DNA of 64,000 nt from CAWHJB01 sp963698715 (GTDB lineage: Bacteria > Chloroflexota > Anaerolineae > Anaerolineales > UBA4823), in the NCBI GenBank assembly GCA_963698715.1, contig CAVORW010000001.1, forward strand, positions 741,231-805,230. The letters are read 5' to 3'. The translations under genes and the position numbers were made by a program. Shown here piece by piece: positions 63,601 through 64,000 of this stretch (its first letter is position 1; every line of letters starts with the position of its first letter). The notes under the pieces are model-generated. The model had not been told where the DNA came from, did no database searches, and saw nothing but the letters and a program-made list of their open reading frames with translations.

Positions 63601-64000
63601 TGTGCCGGCCTGGGCAAAGAGAATGGCGTAGTCACCATTGCCGGAAATCAGGTTGCCTTCCTGCGCATCGGCAGCGCCGTCGCCGTTGGTACCGATGGTG
63701 TTGTTGCTGGCATCGGCGCTGATAAAAATGCCGGTGTTGTTGGGAACAGCCGTGTCGCCGGCCAGGTTTACTCCCAGATAGCTGCCGTAGATCCAGTTTC
63801 CGCCGCTCGTCAGCAGGATAACGGCCGTGCCGGAGGGGAAAGCGTTGATGGCCACGCCGCGTACGGTGCTCCCGCCGGCGGTGATGCGCAGTCCCCAGCT
63901 GGCAAAACCGGAAAGCGCGCCGTTCAGGGCGATCAGCGGCGGGCCGCTGTAGCCGCCGCCGCCCTGGCTCCAGCCGTCCACCGTCACAGGGTCGGTGATG
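57628..64000 (-). CDS. Giant surface protein 2 (beta-helix, PKD, SdrD-B-like repeats), 5' end outside window
   Basis: More than 2,120 codons in one uninterrupted frame; the start lies beyond the right edge (the frame is open at 64000). Order as transcribed: VDGWSQGGGGYSG, beta-helix repeats to about 62900 (GNYIGTNATGLAALPN, ERNLISGNNGCG), PKD near 62450 (YQWDFGDGGVGSG), then ten B-type repeats with signatures from DKDEDGFFG and DTNGNGFPD through DLNGNGQYD to DADGDGLRA. It ends SIYVPLVIHRP. Same architecture as giant protein 1. Probably secreted or cell-surface, Ca-binding and adhesive; these roles are inferred. Confidence 0.88.
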   Translation of the reverse strand, partial: ITDPVTVDGWSQGGGGYSGPPLIALNGALSGFASWGLRITAGGSTVRGVAINAFPSGTAVILLTSGGNWIYGSYLGVNLAGDTAVPNNTGIFISADASNNTIGTNGDGAADAQEGNLISGNGDYAILFAQAGTTGNVVAGNIIGADSSGMVAIPNGTNSLSRCGIYLGGSGNRIGTNGDGLSDTLERNLISGNNGCGILHNLQTNPTALPNVIAGNYIGTNATGLAALPNSGGGLSSATGPNFNVIIRNNVISANGGGGIAIGGLNQAVISGNFIGVGADGATPLGNTVGSGIFFHGSDNQVGGVNPGEANIVANNSGSNGAGISLSSAAQRNTIRGNRIYDNQKLGLDLNGDQVVNPNDDGDGDAGANGLQNYPVIAFAQSFVNGTTVISGTLGSQASTTYTLDFYGSAVADDSGYGEGEVYLGSDLVTTGAGGVVTFTITLTGVTVPGGDVVTATATDPDGSTSEFSAAFGPVSGVADVPISGLSAQAQLPIFVDTPAAFTAAVSSGTNVAYQWDFGDGGVGSGSFATHLFTAAGVYTASVTAANGSGSAVASTIVTVLEPANINGVVWYDKDEDGFFGLGETAALDPGGAVVTATLQNPLTVLTAVRDNQGNYQILTPLPGTYVVAVGRPLWHATSPNPMTLAMSSDGGTTLNFGMNLTPPAGSARINGRSWADTNGNGFPDLSETPLAQRQVTVRNSGGIVATTVTDALGWIDVPGLAPGTYWVDITAPAGFFPLQRTRQVTVPAGQVANAHAPFLPGGTVGGQVTGSSGAGLAGVSLTLLPENVQTTSAADGTYSFSGLAGGARTLRLTPPPDFITPDGIQERIVPTALNSAALENWTLLRKGLLTVKAIQVSGGQTLPVGGMFFELLQNGSVVGFASTDVNGQALFSGLLPGTYSSRPLAAAVLPGTLVYPTTRSAIVTTDSAATLNFSFTLARSLSLHCLLPGALPSGFGCLYEVRNSGGFLIDSGTLPAANPAVTLWNLNPATLEVRLIPDPALAGQAGWPTHSAVVVLGNSTHANVYYPYNPTNAQTISGYAFWDRCAPAGIRANTGTCNETGVASNNGLTVTLQTAAGVPITSTLTTHGAGYSAGYFGFPDVGIGEYRLAIDLPAGYAPTTATSYDLALDGIATPEQFLFGYQLNQNRLLAGRVYADLNGNGQYDAAWDDPLPGVPVTITTAAGQAVATRTTASDGSFAVDPISSGEYRVTIVSAGNTHVRTANVPAAGAIPNVDFALPPPGSLPRVLVFVDSDRDGAADAGEQRLSGISVSLLDRPCTQIGSLLESKPTLDDGTVIFAAPPARAAAPPVNGDALCAVVAGGLPNSLLPTSATGINVPRTSGATALLPVQTAGAVIVTLFWDADGDLAQDSGEPIVGGGSVTLNGLTRILPVGGAAQASFLLLPGSYALQVAAPYGYVPAVSMPLTVVLNPNASQTVAIPLRALSAISGLVTPPSGRYIGEVPVTLENIDSGQIWETIAVSNYANNPWALRYAFHNLAGGTYRLRLPAPPPGLMAGGEPLITLPANGAHTENLTLVPVGQVTGRVFVDLNGDGLRQSGEGGSDYFDVHVIGSGGALLQSVTPAADGSFNVGGLSANTPYSLRVVFPDDDWFTSASPGIFTLGAQTVDVQIGAAYLFPSGAAQSGIFGRAVYWQDGAAIPLANARVVYESSSGAPLGEQVTGANGAFYFTTALSGGRARVVDVPGFENSGWIGWSAGDIYCGGCVLINGTYVLNVLDIVLLQPGAGRVLQTGANHEVQWSAFRDDNGNGLRDGAEPGLAGVTLAAGAIADESNGGGLGLLSLADGLHALTITPPSGYLVSAPPRSVSLQGAGVTLPPIALRPAGIAQVTAFIDLDGDGRHGNAEPGLGGVAVALDGPASAGGATGADGRLQLAGLPDGAYVATLTPAAGFAAPLTATLTLADGGAIGVPMQPEGVLTALIYEDWDSDGVRAPDEIGLHWPFTVTLHSATDSWDVAAAAGQALFLGVAPGSYTLTSPQAGLAGAGLTVPAGGGAGALLPSVPSGVVRGTAWLDADGDGLRAPWETPLAGVAVTLEGATVLTDATGRYIFRDVAPGTYTLDVALPEGLAVQLEPVVVGAGRGTAAGIAAVAASVFSIYVPLVIHRP

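Overview
The window looks like an accessory region of a Chloroflexota (Anaerolineae-like) bacterium. The pointers are protein-level only, with no rRNA or tRNA present: two giant secreted proteins of beta-helix/PKD/SdrD-B-repeat type whose C-termini end in a Y-[LV]-P-L-[VI] tail, a tandem DUF1670 pair, a MalT-like LuxR regulator followed by a small ferredoxin-fold-like protein, and many solitary DinB, GNAT, CPBP and PPOX genes. Base composition is mixed up to about 49 kb and clearly GC-rich from 49 kb to the end.

Layout. 0-3.4 kb: minus-strand genes (a frameshifted small exported protein; alkD-like DNA repair with a DUF6958-like partner; SRPBCC, DinB, a tiny membrane protein and a DUF6855-like protein). 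3.6-5.9 kb: plus-strand operon of a MarR regulator, a luciferase-like (DUF5519) protein, an NmrA-type reductase and a PPOX oxidoreductase, behind a good promoter with a dyad. 5.9-6.6 kb: relic of a recombinase and other debris. 6.7-16.7 kb: minus-strand serine hydrolase, membrane proteins, a CPBP protease, a frameshifted methyltransferase, a DUF998 protein and a TetR/amidohydrolase operon, with two insertion sequences. 16.9-45.8 kb: a long plus-strand run of mostly single-function accessory genes: GNATs, S41 peptidase, fructosamine kinase-like, enoyl-CoA hydratase, lipoprotein hydrolases (one broken by an ISKra4-type element), an aberrant carbamoyltransferase, metallophosphoesterase, MFS exporter, methyltransferase, SigZ-like sigma factor, M28 peptidase, a Cys-Cys-Gly-Gly-Gly repeat peptide, the LuxR/MalT regulator, two PEP-synthase-like proteins, an SDR and an aminoglycoside/lincosamide-type nucleotidyltransferase. 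46.3-48.0 kb: the DUF1670 pair. 48.4-49.1 kb: a second copy of the recombinase relic, in the same orientation as the one at 6 kb. 49.2-64 kb: two paralogous giant surface proteins on the minus strand, the first with three frameshifts and the second open and running off the right edge, separated by a cluster of truncated gene fragments.

Two themes dominate. First, paralogue pairs in which one copy is damaged: lipoprotein hydrolases, amidohydrolases, PEP-synthase-like enzymes (both damaged), metallophosphoesterase/GNAT units with complementary losses, and giant adhesins. Second, precise recent IS insertions with readable target duplications; for two of them the interrupted reading frame can be reconstructed exactly. 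Single-base lesions are numerous enough that some could be sequencing or assembly errors; the IS insertions, partial duplications and nonsense substitutions are less easily explained that way.

The best candidate for something undescribed is the 33.0-38.4 kb stretch: a SigZ-type sigma factor with a Cys-rich tail, an M28 peptidase, a 67-residue peptide built of CCGGG repeats, and a large ATP-dependent LuxR regulator whose consensus -10 box lies only 6 bp before its GTG start. An MFS exporter and a methyltransferase lie just upstream. A function for this set is inference only.
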